From Adiantum capillus-veneris (Eukaryota; Streptophyta; Polypodiopsida; Polypodiales; Pteridaceae): DNA of 60,000 nt. Positions 1-12,429 of this stretch are shown in pieces (position 1 is the first letter of the stretch; each line of letters begins with the position of its first letter). The position numbers were made by a program, and so were the translations under genes. The DNA is taken from positions 91,344,721 through 91,404,720 of the forward strand of contig CM043956.1 of assembly GCA_014529385.2 (NCBI GenBank), read 5' to 3'. The notes under the pieces were generated by a model. The model was given only the letters and a program-made list of their open reading frames with translations, did no database searches and was not told where the DNA came from.

Positions 1-540
1 CATCTAGTCATGTAGTCTACTCCCATAATGATGTACTCTTTACGTGACTGAGTGCGTGGTAGAGGCCCTATGGCATCAATTCCCCACTTCTCAAAGGGCC
101 CATATACCTTTATTTGGTTCTGAGGTTCAGCTATGAGCCGTTGTGGTCCTGCTTTCTGACATTCATCACATGTTTGACACCAGTATTTGACATCATGATG
201 AAGACTTGGCCAAGTAAACCCAGCTTGTAGAACCTTTCTACTAGTGATGTCGTGTGCAAAGTGTCCTCCGCACATATCATCGTGACAAGCTTTTAAAATC
301 TCTTCAATTTCACTCTTCACAGGCACTCTCCTAAGCACACCATCCTTACCAAGACAATACAAGTTATCATTTACTATGCGATACCTGGTAGCCTTCCTAG
401 CTAACCATCGCCTTTCCCCTGCATTCAAGTGTTTAGGAGCCTCTCCTTGCTCCAGAATGTGCATAATATCTTCTAAGTCCTCCTTGCCTTGCTGAAGTGG
501 AAGTTTGATGGCCACTGCTCCCACTATTGACTCATTTAAC
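1..540 (-). pseudogene. Integrase fragment of gypsy A (zinc-binding and start of core)
   Basis: The minus strand reads as a retroviral-type integrase N-terminus. An HHCC zinc-binding module is visible: His pairs near a CHDDMCGGHFAH-like stretch, then a CQTCDEC-like pair of cysteines. The first catalytic Asp follows in WGIDAIGPLP. The rest of the catalytic core and the C-terminal domain lie beyond position 1. Integrase joins the cDNA to host DNA. The same region of element B (54138-54808) matches it closely. No long uninterrupted frame spans this segment, so at least one lesion is present. Confidence 0.8.
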
Positions 541-642
541 TTCGATGATGCTAGGTGGTCTGCATCCTTGTTCTAGTCTCTTGGCACATGATGCACTTGT
601 GCCTCCCTAAATCTCCTCATAAGAGCTTTGGCTTCTCTCATT

Positions 643-930
643 TTAGTAGAGAGACTGGAATTTTTGCACGCCCATGTACCTTATTTTCCTTACCAAAAGC
701 ATGGAGTCACCAAAAGCATTTAATCTCTTAATTGAATTATCGAGGCACCAACAAAGGCCATGAATTAGAGCTTCATATTCTGCTTCATTGTTGGAGTGGA
801 CATCTTCTAGAGTGATCCCTTCACCATGGATACTCTCTCCCAATGGAGATAAGACCACGATGCCTGCAGCTGCCTTATCCTTGGTTCTCTTGTATGCTCC
901 ATCAAAGTAGAGGCTATAAGCATTGACCAA
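643..930 (-). pseudogene. Additional plant-type RNase H domain of gypsy A
   Basis: This 95-codon frame has the RNase H1-like pattern of the additional RNase H found in Tat/Ogre gypsy elements. The Asp of YFDGA, the Glu of NNEAEYEAL and the Asp of GDSMLL give the D-E-D metal-binding set. Such a domain is thought to supplement or replace the retroviral RNase H in digesting the RNA of RNA:DNA hybrids. It sits between RT-RNase H and integrase, where the lineage carries it. It is separated from its neighbours by stops, so it is not part of an intact polyprotein here. Confidence 0.82.
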
Positions 931-957
931 AGCCTCTAGAGCTGGAGGTGGTGGAAT

Positions 958-2479
958 TTACTTTCTCTTCAAATGGAAAAATTTTTCATAGCACTTGTTT
1001 GTTAAAATTTCGGCTAAGCATGCTCGAGTTGTTCTTTCAACCTGTATTGTATAATCAAACTCTTGAAGTCGCACCACCCACTTTGCTATTTTGTCAGAGA
1101 TTTCCATATGTTGTAGTGCATAGGGAAACATATCCTCCACAGTGATAATTACAAACCTCTTCGGCAGCAAGTATGGCCGAAATCTGGTTACCGCAAACAT
1201 GAGAGCTAACACTAGCTATTCCATCAGGGTGTAGGCCTTCTCTGTGTTTTCCATGAGGCGGCTAGCAAAATACACAGGCCTCATAAAGGATGTTTTTGGA
1301 TCTTTTTGTAGGAGGGCAGCACCAATGTCCTCTTCTCCCACACTAAGGTTTACAAAGAATGTTTCTTCCCAACAAGGTTGGAGGATTACAAGGAGTGACC
1401 CTAACATTTTTTTTTATCCCTCTAAAATGCCCATCACTTTCTTCACTCCAAACAAGCGTCTCTTGACGAGTCAGCTGTTGTAGAGGAAATATCACTTGGG
1501 AGAGTAAGTGTATGAATCTACTCAAATATCTTAGCTTTTGCAAGAAAGAGATTAATTGTTTGATGGAAGTTGGGGGAGGTAGATTTAACAATGTTTCTAT
1601 CTTTTCAGGATCTACCTCGATTCCATCAATGGACACTACATGCCCCAATAGTGTAACCTTGCTTTCCCCAATGTGACATTTGTCCTTGTTTAGTTGTCCA
1701 CCTAGCTTAGCTAAACGAGTAAATCCTTCATCAATCTTGCCGAGATGCATACTTTTGGAGCTGTAAATACAAAAGTCATCTATGAAAACCCTTATGGACT
1801 TACCAAAGTAAGGTTGGAAGACCATATTCATGAATCGTTGAAAGGTGGCTGGAGCGTTGGTGAGACCAAAAGGCATGACTCGAAATGCAAAATAGCCCCA
1901 TGGTGTGATGAAAGTAGTCTTTTTCTGGTCCTCCTCTGCAATGCGTATTTGAAAGTAGCCGGAGTAGCCATCACACACTGTGTATCGCTCATGGCCTACT
2001 ACTTCATTTAGAATCTCATCTTAAAATGGGAGAGGGAAGTGGTCCCTCTTTGTTGCAGCATTTAGTGGCTTGTAATCCACACACACTCGCCATTTACCAT
2101 TCTTCTTTGGCCTCACCACTACTGGGGAGACCCATTCTGAATCTTCTACTGGGTATATGAATCCCGCTTCTAAGAGTCTCTTCACCTCGGACAACAGTGC
2201 ATTTTGTTGCACAACTCCTAATATTCTTAGTTTTTGTACTACTAGCTTGCTCCCTTATTTTAGATGGATATGATGCTTCACTGCAGTGACACCTGTAATG
2301 TGAGTGTAATCAGAAATAAACAATGATGCATGATTCTTGAGAACATTTACATAACCCTCCTTTTCTTCTTCCTTTATATCCTTGGATAACATCTTCTCTA
2401 GGTTGGCATCCCACACATTCTCCATTTGGATCCTTGGGTTGTCTTCTGATGAGGTAGTTTCCTTTATGGTGATGCCCAT
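958..2479 (-). pseudogene. Reverse transcriptase and retroviral RNase H of gypsy A
   Basis: In minus-strand order this shows the RT entry segment (2255-2479), fingers with WRVCVDYKPLN (near 2050-2100), palm with CDGYSGYFQI and VMPFGLTNAPATFQR, and a FIDDFCIYS catalytic box (near 1760-1790). It continues into RNase H-like sequence (FMRPVYFASRL, then LPKRFVIITVEDMFPYAL). FIDD replaces the commoner YVDD or YIDD. The usual TDH of this RNase H reads TVED, so the domain may be non-catalytic, which fits a lineage with a second RNase H. Lesions include an in-frame stop near 2021, a frame change near a T-run at 1407-1416 and a stop near 1216. Confidence 0.85.
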
Positions 2480-2593
2480 GACTTCGAGAGTGCTATCACT
2501 CTCTTCACTTGAACTCTCTTCCTTGTCTATGGATGAGGAGCATCCACTTGAGCTCCACTCATCAGCTAACGTCTCTAGTTCAAGGTTCTCTTG

Positions 2594-3616
2594 TCACCAA
2601 TTCTTCAAGTTATAAACCACCTTCCGACTATGGCCACCCACTCGAGGCCTCAACTCCAAGTCTCCTGTTGCCCAATCTTGCCTAGCTCCTATACCCATGA
2701 GCCAAGGTCGTCCTAAAATAAGGGGGTATCCTTCTCCCTTTACTGGCATCACATAAGCATCAACCTCTGTAGTGATTCCAAAAACAGAAACTCTCAAAGC
2801 TTTCACTACACCCACACAAGTGACAGAGACATTATTGGCCATTTTTCCCCTAAAGTTTGATGATTCCATTACCTCTAAACCCAATTGATGCATTAGCTTT
2901 TCTGTCATGACACAAACCTTTGCTCCACTGTCAATGTAAGTTTTTGGAATCCGTTGTCCCTTGATTTGAGCCTCCACCAAAGGCACTATATCCTTGAGAC
3001 CATATGCTTTGATTACACTTACTAGCTTACTTCGCTTTGCCCTTGTGCTCACCATTTTTGACCATTGTCGTCGCAGCTTTGGGGAGATATGAAGTAGTTG
3101 TGGCCAAGTAATCTTTGGTCCTTGAGAACTCACATCAGTTGTCAAGTCATAAGGTTGTGTCCGAGATCCCATAGGGAAATCAGAGATGTCAATTTGAGAC
3201 ATAGTACGGGTCTTTCTCTTCTTGGCTTCATCTTGAGTTGCCCGAGATGTACTTGCTTCATTGCTTGCATCCTTGCTTGTTTCTTTACTTACTTCATCTT
3301 GGACACGCACACACTTGATAGGCATTGTAGCCACTTCATCTATCTTCATCTTCCCTTTAACTATTTCTTCCTGGTTGCTTCTGCCCTTGAAGACCTCCTT
3401 CATCCTTATGATGCTCACATTTGGTTGAGTAGCAGGGGCTTGAGCTTGAGCACGAGGTGGCTGCAAAATTTGAGGTTGCGGTTGCTCTTGTGCTTGAGCT
3501 CTAGCACGGGTAGGACTTACTTGTTGTCGAGGACCTCTGACAGGGTAGTCATATCTTCTGGGATGAGGGCAATTATACATGCCGTGGCCATTTTCCCCAC
3601 AATTGTAACACAACAT
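2594..3616 (-). pseudogene. Nucleocapsid zinc knuckle plus aspartic protease of gypsy A
   Basis: The 340-codon frame opens with a CX2CX4HX4C knuckle (CYNCGENGHGMYNC), passes through a Pro/Gln/Ala-rich linker and an acidic-basic linker, and ends in a retropepsin-like domain. The protease active site reads YIDSGAKVCVM near 2915-2950, and the conserved ILGRPWL is near 2700. The protease cuts the polyprotein. The frame is shifted relative to gag (3517-4395) near 3600-3640, where the knuckle should continue gag. That is either a programmed shift or a small indel; I cannot tell which. Confidence 0.82.
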
Positions 3617-4395
3617 TTTCCTTGCTTGACGTCGTATTGGTGCCGATTACCACCATTCCCCTCAATAGGCCTTCTTGCACCCTGCACAAGATTTACTCTC
3701 AAACCCTCTAGCTGGTTTGTGAGATTGTTTATTTGTTGTAGCATATCTTCTTGTTGACCTCTATTGAGGTTTGGTGCATTAGGCACATTTGGAGGTACGT
3801 GAGAAGCTTCCATAGTTGTGATATTGCCTCCCAAAGCTAGCTGGCCAGCTTGGGCTTGATAGAGAATCTTTCGATTCTTTTCCCTAGCAATCATTAAGGC
3901 ATCTTCAAAAGTATTTGGAAATTTGCTCTTTACCTTCTCCCTTAGCAAGGGGTACAAACCTGAGATAAATCGATCCTTTTGGAGACAATTGGGAGCTCGC
4001 TCACCAGGGTTTAGTGAGTCTGACCATTGCCCCCAAAGTTTCAGAAAACCTTCCTCATAGGTTGCATAACCATGAGGGTCAACTTGATGAAGGGCCAGAA
4101 GCTGTTGCCATAGTTCTTCTGCTGAATTGGCTTGTTGAAATCTTCGTAGGAAATCCGCCTTCAATCCCTCCCAATCAGCTCTTTGGGTTGGATCTAGAGC
4201 CTGGAACCATACCCTAGCTTCTTCTTTGAGCACCAAAGGAAAAGCTCTCAATTTCAATGCTTCGTCATCCCTCCAAGAGACAAGGAAAGCCATCTCCAAG
4301 TTATCCAAAAAATCCCCAGCATTTTCCCCACTACGCCCAAAAAAATTAGGGAAAGCCATCATAAAATGGGTTCCCTTCCTCTCAATACAGCACAA
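3517..4395 (-). CDS. Gag capsid protein of gypsy A
   Basis: The 292-codon frame carries the plant retrotransposon gag core: ALKLRAFPLVLKEEARVWF, then SAEELWQQLLALHQ and PLLREKVKSKFPNTFEDALM. This protein forms the virus-like particle that holds element RNA. The core is intact over about residues 20-190. The frame's last 30-40 residues are a shifted reading of the zinc knuckle, so natural Gag probably continued into the 2594-3616 frame. Element B has the matching gag at 57917-58591. Confidence 0.8.
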   Translation of the reverse strand: MCCIERKGTHFMMAFPNFFGRSGENAGDFLDNLEMAFLVSWRDDEALKLRAFPLVLKEEARVWFQALDPTQRADWEGLKADFLRRFQQANSAEELWQQLLALHQVDPHGYATYEEGFLKLWGQWSDSLNPGERAPNCLQKDRFISGLYPLLREKVKSKFPNTFEDALMIAREKNRKILYQAQAGQLALGGNITTMEASHVPPNVPNAPNLNRGQQEDMLQQINNLTNQLEGLRVNLVQGARRPIEGNGGNRHQYDVKQGKCCVTIVGKMATACIIALIPEDMTTLSEVLDNK

Positions 4396-5361
4396 AGATG
4401 AAAATGTCTAGGCCCAAATCATATCTTATTAAGGGTAGAATAAATGGATTGATAGATGCATTAATCTCAGCTAGACGACGAGGGCCTAGTAAGTTCCTTA
4501 TGATGTTTTGGAACCTAAGCTTTGTGCTAGCTATTATATGCACAGTTTGTCTAGCAAGAGGTTGGAAAGGTCCATATAAATCCCTATGATTCATGGAGTA
4601 TGCTTAAAGCAAGATGAAGATGTGAACATCAAAAGATACATTATACTCCAAAATAGGAAATATTAGGGTCAGGGGACAACAATATCTCTCCAAAATAGAA
4701 GACCAATCTTTGTTGGAAAAAAAATCTTTCTATCAATGCACACATTCACCCTAATATTCTGAATTGATTGAAAGTTGTAGAAAATGGGATTATTCATTGG
4801 TGCATTAAATACAAACTTCCATGAAGCACTTCATTGAAGTTCAGCTCTCCTGGATCCCACCATTTGAGAGATGCAAAGAATTTGCTCACCAGTGATTAGC
4901 CTAGCTTTGGTGTGATCATCTTCAGCTTTGTAGAGTTCATAGGGTTCAATGGCTACCCTCTCAACTACCTTGAGCCTTCTTGCTAGTAGTAGTTGGAGTG
5001 CATCACCATATGTAGCCTGTTGCTAATACCACACCCCATTGATGTGTAGCTCCCCCTCCAAAAACTTGTTAATACCCGAGTTTGAAAGTGCTTTCACCAC
5101 CTGAAGTCGAGGCTTCAAAGGAAGTGTCTTCACACTAGCCACGAAGCACTCAACACAATGCTTTGACCTAGGGACATGATGACTACAAAATTTTCCTTGA
5201 AGCAAAGAAGGGTGTATGTAGTTAACTCTCTTTACCCGCATACGTGCCGTTTGTCGATAAAGATGCTTCTTTTCTCGAGCTTCTTGGGGAGACCATAGTG
5301 GAAGTCTCGGAGAATTTGATGATCCTTCCTTCATAGGATTGATAGAGCGCTGCTTGAGAAC
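4396..5361 (-). pseudogene. ORF upstream of gag (Ogre ORF1-like), broken
   Basis: Between the primer site and gag the minus strand has broken reading frames (5023-5334 and 4382-4594, with open stretches between). Peptide blocks recur at the same place in element B: GELHINGVWY and LLLARRLKVVERVAIEPY here against DELQLNGVEF and LLLAKRLGVVRRVAITPY there. A third shared block has the pattern VN-x-x-DRK-x-F. Conservation between two diverged copies suggests a former protein. Ogre elements are known to carry an extra ORF before gag. Its function is not known to me. At least one in-frame stop (after HINGVWY) is present. Confidence 0.55.
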
Positions 5362-5379
5362 TCCTCCGTGGGGGCACCA
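5362..5379 (-). promoter_or_regulatory. Primer-binding site of gypsy A
   Basis: The minus strand reads TGGTGCCCCCACGGAGGA, 5 nt inside the LTR edge at 5385. It begins with the TGG that pairs with a tRNA CCA end. The equivalent site in element B (59966-59983) is nearly identical. I do not assign the tRNA. Confidence 0.7.
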
Positions 5380-5384
5380 ATTTA

Positions 5385-6035
<651 letters not shown>

Positions 6036-6039
6036 ACCA

Positions 6040-9000
6040 ATGAAGAAGGTTGTTTGAAGGTTCACCACCTATCCAAGCTAGCTCTATGGAATTGTCATAT
6101 CTCTAGTCTCATCACATGGATGGTTTGGGGTAGAGGTCCACCACTTATCCAACCTACTATCCATTGTGTTGTGGAGGTTTTAGCCCAAGGTTTTTTGAAG
6201 GTTCACCACCTGTTCAAGCAAGCTCCTTTGAAATAAGTTATCTCTATTGTTTCAAGATCAATGTGTGAATTGAGTGTAGCTACTTTGTTTACTAACCATG
6301 GATGGTTTGAGGAAGAGGTCCACCACTTGTCCAAACTACTATCCATTGTGTCATGTAGGCTTTAGCACAAGGTGGTTTCAAGCTACCTCTATTGAAAGAT
6401 GCTATCTCTATTATTTTAAGGTCAATGTGTGAATGGAGTGTAACTACTATGTTTATTACCATGGATCGTATGGGGCAGAGGTCCACCACTTGTGCAACCT
6501 ACTATCCATTGTGTTATGGAGGTTTTAGCCCAGGGTGGTGTGAAGCTGGCCCACCTGTTCAAGCTGTCTCTATTATTTCAAGTTCATTGTGTGAATGGAG
6601 TGTAAATACTATCTCTATTACCATATATGGTTTGGGACATAGGTCCACCACTTATCCAACCTACTATCCCTTGTGTTAAGGTGGGTTTAGGCCAAGGTGG
6701 TTTGAAGGTCCATCACCCGTCCAAGCTAGCACTATTCAATAGTCCTATCTCTATTGTTTGAAGATCAATGCGTGAATGGAGTGTAGCTACTATGTTTATT
6801 ACCATGCCTGGTCAGGGGCAGAGGTCCACCACTTGTCCAACCTACTATCCCTTGTGTTATAAACTTTTTAGCCCAAGGCGTTTTGAAGGTCCACCACCTA
6901 TCCAAGCTAGCCCTATTGAAAGAAGCTATCTCTATTGTTTGAAGGTCAATGTGTGAATGGAGTGTATCTACTATGTGTACCACCATGGATGGTTTGGGGT
7001 AGAGGTCCACCACTTGTCCAACCTACTATCCATTGTGTTATGGAGGTTTTAGACCTAGGTGGTTCGAAGGTCAATCTGTGAATGGAGTGTAACTACTATG
7101 TTTACTACCATGGATGGTTTGGGACAGAGGTGCACAACTTGTCCAACCTACTAACCATTTCTTTATGGAGGTTTTAGCCCAAGGTGGTTTGAAGAACCAC
7201 CACCTAACGCAGCTAGCTCTATTGAATAGTCCTATCTCTAGTTTGATCATGTTGATGGTTTGGGGTAGAGGTCTAGAACTTTTCCAACCTACTATCCATT
7301 GTGTTATTGAGGTTTTAGCCCAAGGTGGTTTCTAGGTTCACCACATGTCTAAGTTTGATCTATTGAAAGAAGTTATCTCTTTTGTTTGAAGATCAATGTG
7401 TGCATGGAGTGTAGCTACTATGTTTACTACCATGGAGGCTTTGGGATAGAGGTCCATCACTTGTCCAACCTACTAACCATTGTGTTATAGAGGTTTTAGA
7501 CCAAGGTGGTTTGAAGGTCTACCACCTGTCAAAGCTAACTCTATTGAATAATCCTATCTCTACTCTAATAGCGTGGGTGGTTCTTGATAGAGGTCAATCA
7601 CTTGTCCAAGCTAGATGTATTGAAAGAAGCTACCTGTATTGCTTGAAGGTCATGTCCAAGATAGATCTATTGAAAGAATCTATCTCTATTGTTTGAAGGT
7701 CAATGTGTGAATGGAGTGTCTACTGTGTTTACTACCAAGGATGGTTTGGGGCAGAGGTCCACCACTTGTCCAACCTACTAACAATTGTATTATGTAGGTT
7801 TTAGCCCAAGGTTGTTTGAAGGTCCACCATCTGTACAAGCTAGCTTTATTTAAAGAAGTTATCTCTATTGTTTGCAGATCAATGTGTGCATGAAGTGTAG
7901 CTACTATGTTTACTACCATGGATGGTTTGGGGCATAGGTCCATCACTTGTCCAACCTACTAACCATTGTGTTATGGAGGTTTAAGCCCAAGGTGGTTTGA
8001 AGGTCCACCACTTATCCAAGCTCTCTATTGAATAGTCCTATCTCTACTCTGATAGCATGGATGGTTTTGGGTAGAGGTCCAACACTGGTCCCCAACCCAC
8101 TATCTATTTTGTTATCGATGGTTTAGAACAAGGTGGTTTGAAGGTCCACCACCTGTCAAATCTAGATCTTCTGAAAGAATCTATCTCTATTGTTTGAAGG
8201 TCAATTTGTGAATCTAGTGTAGCTACTATGTTTAATACCATGGATGGTTTGGGGTAGAGATTCACCACTTGTCCAACCTACTTACCATTGTGGTTATAAA
8301 GGTTTTAGACCAAGGTTGTTTGAAGGTCCACCATCTGGTCAAGCTAGCTCTATTCAAAGAAGCTATCTCTATTTTTTGAAGGTCAATGTGTGAGTGAAGT
8401 GTAGCTACTATGTTTACTACCATGTATGGTTTGGAGTAGAGGTCAACCACTTGTCCACCCTACTATCCACTGTGTTATGGAGGTTTTACCCCTAGGTGGT
8501 TTAAAGGTCAATCTGTGAATGGAGTGTAACTACTATGTTTACTACCATGGATGGTTTGGGACAAAGGTCCACAACATGTCCAACCTACTAACCATTTTGT
8601 TATGGAGGTTTTAGCCCAAGGTTGTTTGAAGGTTCACCACCTGTCCAAGCTAGCTCTATTGAATAGTTATATCTCTAGTCTGATCATGTTGATGGTTTGG
8701 GATAGAGGTCCATTACTTTTCCAACCTACTATCCATTTTGTTATTGAGGTTTTAGCCCAAGGTGGTTTGAAGGTTCACCACGTGTCCAAGTTTGATCTAT
8801 TGAAAGAAGCTATCTCTTTTGTTTGAAGATCAATGTGTGCATGGAGTGTAGGTACTATGTTTACTACCATGGAGGGTTTGGGACACATGTCCATCACTTG
8901 TCCAACCTACTAACCATTGTGTTATGGAGGTTTTAGCCCAAGGTGGTTTGGAGGTCCACCACCTGTCCAAGCTAGCTCTATTGAATAATCCTATCTCTAC

Positions 9001-10735
9001 TCTAATAGCATGGATGGTTCTCGGTAGAGGCCAATCACTTGTCCAATTTTCTATTTCTTGTGTTATAAAGGTTTTAGCCCAAGGTGGTTTGAAGGTCCCC
9101 CACCTGTCCAAGCTAGATGTATTGAAAGAAGCTATCTCTATTGTTTGAAGGTCAAGTCCAAGCTAGATCTATTGAAAGTAGCTATCTCTATTGTTTGAAG
9201 GTCAATGTGTGAATGGAGTGTCTACTGTGTTTACTACCAGGGATGGTTTGGAGTAGAGGTCCACCAACTTGTCCAACCTACTAACCATTGTGTTATGCAG
9301 GTTTTAGCCCAAGGTTGTTTGAAGGTCCACCACCTGTACAAGCTAGCTATTTTAAAAGAAGCTATCTTGTTTGAAGATCAATGTGTGCATGGAGTGTAGC
9401 TACTATGTTTACTACCATGGATGGTTTGGGACATAGGTCCATCACTTGTCCAACCTACAAACCATTATGGTATGGAGGTTTTAGCCCAAGGGGGTTTGAA
9501 GTTCTACAACCTATCCAAGCTATCTATATTGAATATTCATATCTCTACTCTGATAGCGTGGATTGTTTGGGGTAGAGATCCAACACTGGTCCAACCCACT
9601 ATCCATTGTGTTATCGAGGAACAAGGTGGTTTGAAGGTCCACCCCCTATCAAAGCTAGCTCTACTGAAATAATCTATCTCTATTGTTTGAAGGTCAATTT
9701 GTGAATGGAGTGTAGCTACTATGTTTAATACCATGGATGGTTTGGGGTAGAGGTTCACCATTTGTCCAACCTACTTACCATTGTGTTATAGAGGTTTTAG
9801 CCCAAGGTTGTTTAAGGGTCCACCATCTGGCCAAGCTAGCTCTATTGGAAGAAGCTATTTTTATTGTTTGAAGGTCAATGTGTGAATGAAGTATAGCTAC
9901 TATGTTTACTACCATGTATGGTTTGGAGTAGAGGTCCACCACTTGTCCAACCTACTAACCCTTGTGTTATGAAGGTTTTAGCCCAAGGTGGTTTGAAGGT
10001 CCACCGCCTGTCCAACCTAGCTCTATTGAATAGTCCTATCTCCACTATGATATCATGGATAGTTTTGGGTAGAGGTCCAACATTTGTCCAACCTACTATC
10101 CATTGTGTTATGGAGGTCTTAGCCCAAGGTGGTTTGAAAGTCCACCACCTGTCCAAGCTAGCTCTATTGAATAGTCCTATCGCTATTGTTTGAAGTTCAA
10201 TGTGTGAATAGAGTGTAGCTACTATTTTTACTACCAAGGATGGTCTGGGTAAAGGTCCACCACTTGTCCAACCTACTAATCATTGTGTTATGGAGGTTTT
10301 AGCCCAAGGTGGTTTTAAGGTCCACCACTTGTCCAAGCTAGATCTATTGAATAGTCCTATCTCTACTATGATAGCATGGATGGTTTCTGGTAGAGGTCCA
10401 ACACAAACCTACTATCCATTGTGTTATGGAGGTTTTATCCCAAGGTGGTTTGAAGGTCCACCACTTGCCCAAGTTAGCTCTATTCAATAGTCCTATCTCT
10501 ATTGTTTGAAGGTCAATGTGTGAATGGATGGCTTTGGGTAGAGGTCCACCAGTTGGCCAACCTACTATCACTTGTGTTATAAAGGTTTTAGCCCAAGTTG
10601 GTTTGAAGGTCCACCACTTGTCCAAGCTAGCTCGATTGAAAGAAGCTATCTCTATTTTTTGAAGGTCAATGTGTGAATGAAGTGTAACTACCATATTTAC
10701 CCCCATGGACGGTTTGGGAAAGAGACAACTTATTA
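6040..10735. repeat. Satellite array A with higher-order structure
   Basis: Degenerate tandem units of about 180 bp alternate with shorter forms of about 145-155 bp. A typical unit contains GGTTTGAAGGTCCACCACC, a segment TATCTCTATTGTTTGAAGG, CTACCATGGATGGTTTGGGG, CACTTGTCCAACCTACTA and GGAGGTTTTAGCCCAAGG. Short units replace the middle segment with TGAATAGTCCTATCTCTA. Diagnostic variants recur at long range: TCAATCTGTG at 7071 and 8508, and the variant GATCATGTTGATGG at 7245 and 8682, both 1437 bp apart. This shows a higher-order repeat of 1.44-1.5 kb present at least twice. Open frames across the array come from unit lengths near a multiple of three and are not genes. Confidence 0.93.
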
Positions 10736-10739
10736 TCCA

Positions 10740-11330
10740 TTGTGTTTGTTTTAAGGTCCACCCAAATTTAAATGATCCCGCCTAAATTCAAATCAAGCCG
10801 CTCAAATTTAAATAATCCCACCTAGATCAACTTCACCGTCTCGCTTAAATTCAAATTTTCCTATCCATATTCAAATTTGAAAGCAAGTTCAGTTATAAGG
10901 ATGTCTTTGTCCTGCCTAAATTCAAATCCGCCCTTGTTGAATCACATTTTTTGCATCTATAGCCAAACAAGGTCCACCACTTGCCCAACCAATAACACCA
11001 AGGAAAACCCCAACATTATACATCCACCAAATTCTAGCTCAAATATTTCATATTTCAGCCATTTCAGAAACAACAGACAAAGAAAGTAGCCATCAACAAC
11101 TCAACAAAGACCAACCATTTGGCCAAACCAAGATTCAAGCAATTGACACAAGTAAATCGACTTGTCATTCATTTTTATTGCTAATACACTATGTATTTAA
11201 TATTACACAAAGAATAGATTTGCATATCTTGGTATGTTTGAAATATGTGTATTTGCATAATAACAATACTAAACCCTAAAACCTAAAAACATAAATTATG
11301 TCTCTTTGAAAAAAACAATGACATAGAATT
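10740..11330. other. Non-genic AT-rich spacer with short CCGCCTAAATTCAAAT repeats
   Basis: From about 10750 to 10935 a short motif resembling CCGCCTAAATTCAAAT recurs several times in degenerate form. One copy of the satellite core (GGTCCACCACTTGCCCAACC) lies near 10970. The remainder to 11330 is AT-rich and I see no gene in it. Confidence 0.6.
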
Positions 11331-11369
11331 GATGAGACAGAGTGCGAGAGAGGGAGAGAGAGAGAGACA

Positions 11370-11393
11370 GGGGGGGGGGGGGGGGGGGGGGGG
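11370..11393 (+). repeat. Poly-G run next to a GA-rich tract
   Basis: An uninterrupted run of 24 G follows GA-rich sequence (11344-11368) and precedes another GA-rich stretch. Runs like this are unstable and prone to assembly error. Confidence 0.9.
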
Positions 11394-11409
11394 AGAAAGA
11401 GAGAGAGAG

Positions 11410-11740
11410 GTGTACCTGTTCTGCTGTGTCGACTTGTTTTGCTGTGTCAATGTGTTCTACAATAGCGACTTGCTCTGCAATAAAGACCTTCTTTGCAATA
11501 TCGACCTGCTATGTGATAGTGCAACCTACTCTACGATGGCGACCTGCTTGACAATGGCAATAGAGACATGATTTTCTCAGATGGTGATGGCAAACTATTC
11601 TGCGGTGTTGAGCTTTTCTGCGATGGCGATACCACTTGCAATAGCAACCTGGTTTGCAATAGTGACCTGCTCTACGATGGCGAACTTCTCGGTGATGGAG
11701 TAACAACCTATTCCTCTTATGATGACCTCTGCAGCAATAC
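11410..11740 (+). repeat. 18-bp degenerate minisatellite
   Basis: A unit close to GACCTGCTCTACGATGGC repeats with a basic period of 18 bp, which makes all frames look like six-residue repeats. Between 11560 and 11600 the register is disturbed. The open frames here are explained by the repeat. Confidence 0.75.
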
Positions 11741-12156
11741 CTATTTTGTGTTGTGCCTGAAAGCGACCCTAGGTTTGTGTTTTTTGTGTGCAAATGCCAC
11801 GTAAGCAGCGAACACAGCCTTTAAGGTTAGAAGGATAATGACCTAAATCGTGGTTTGTGCCTCATGGCACATATGGGACCTAAATTTCAAATATAGCATG
11901 TTTTGAGTTTTATTATCTTGTTTCAAGTCCAAGTTGCCTGTTCTGTCATAACTTTTGACTGGGAACTCAGAATATAGCAACCAAGGGTTTCTTAATACCT
12001 TTTCCAAGTTAAAACTTTTGGGGTACCCAACTTAAGCATCCTTACCCTAAAAAGGCGAGAGAGACACAAGTTTCATATCAGTTTCAAAGGCCACCTACAT
12101 AGAATTAAAGCACAAAAAGGGACAATTAAGTTGTTCATATTCCCAAAAGCTATCAC
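11741..12156. other. Spacer without recognised feature
   Basis: AT-rich single-copy-looking sequence. I see no reading frame, RNA gene or element end. Confidence 0.5.
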
Positions 12157-12426
12157 ATGGCTTCACTTGAAAACCAATCTAGTAACAATGTGATGAAAGG
12201 ACGAACGATCAGGGAATTGGTGGAAGCAGCACCGCTGTTAGACCTTCCTATAGCATATAACTTCTTGGCCAAAAGGGTAATCAAAATAGAGACAAGTCAC
12301 ATTATTAAACATGTCTTAGACTTTTCCATGACTGCTTTTGTTGCTTTTCGAGCCCTTCACATCGGGAAGCAAGATCTTAGCCCAAAACCTACACGACTCA
12401 CTTGTTCAACATGTAGTCTAACATAG
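12157..12426 (+). CDS. Unidentified 89-codon ORF, possibly an element remnant
   Basis: The frame starts at an ATG and encodes a polar N-terminus, then a mixed segment containing RTIRELVEAAPLLDLPIAY that could form helices. I do not recognise the family. The region around residues 15-35 vaguely resembles leader parts of retroelement polyproteins, but no catalytic motif is present. It lies between a minisatellite and a satellite block, has no visible promoter, and may be chance. Confidence 0.2.
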   Translation: MASLENQSSNNVMKGRTIRELVEAAPLLDLPIAYNFLAKRVIKIETSHIIKHVLDFSMTAFVAFRALHIGKQDLSPKPTRLTCSTCSLT

Positions 12427-12429
12427 TAG

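Noticed and set aside
6040-10735. Repeat array as a CRISPR-like or repeat-protein locus
   Set aside because: Units of 150-180 bp with no conserved-repeat/unique-spacer pattern in a plant-type sequence. Open frames arise because units are close to a multiple of three, and they break at every irregular unit.
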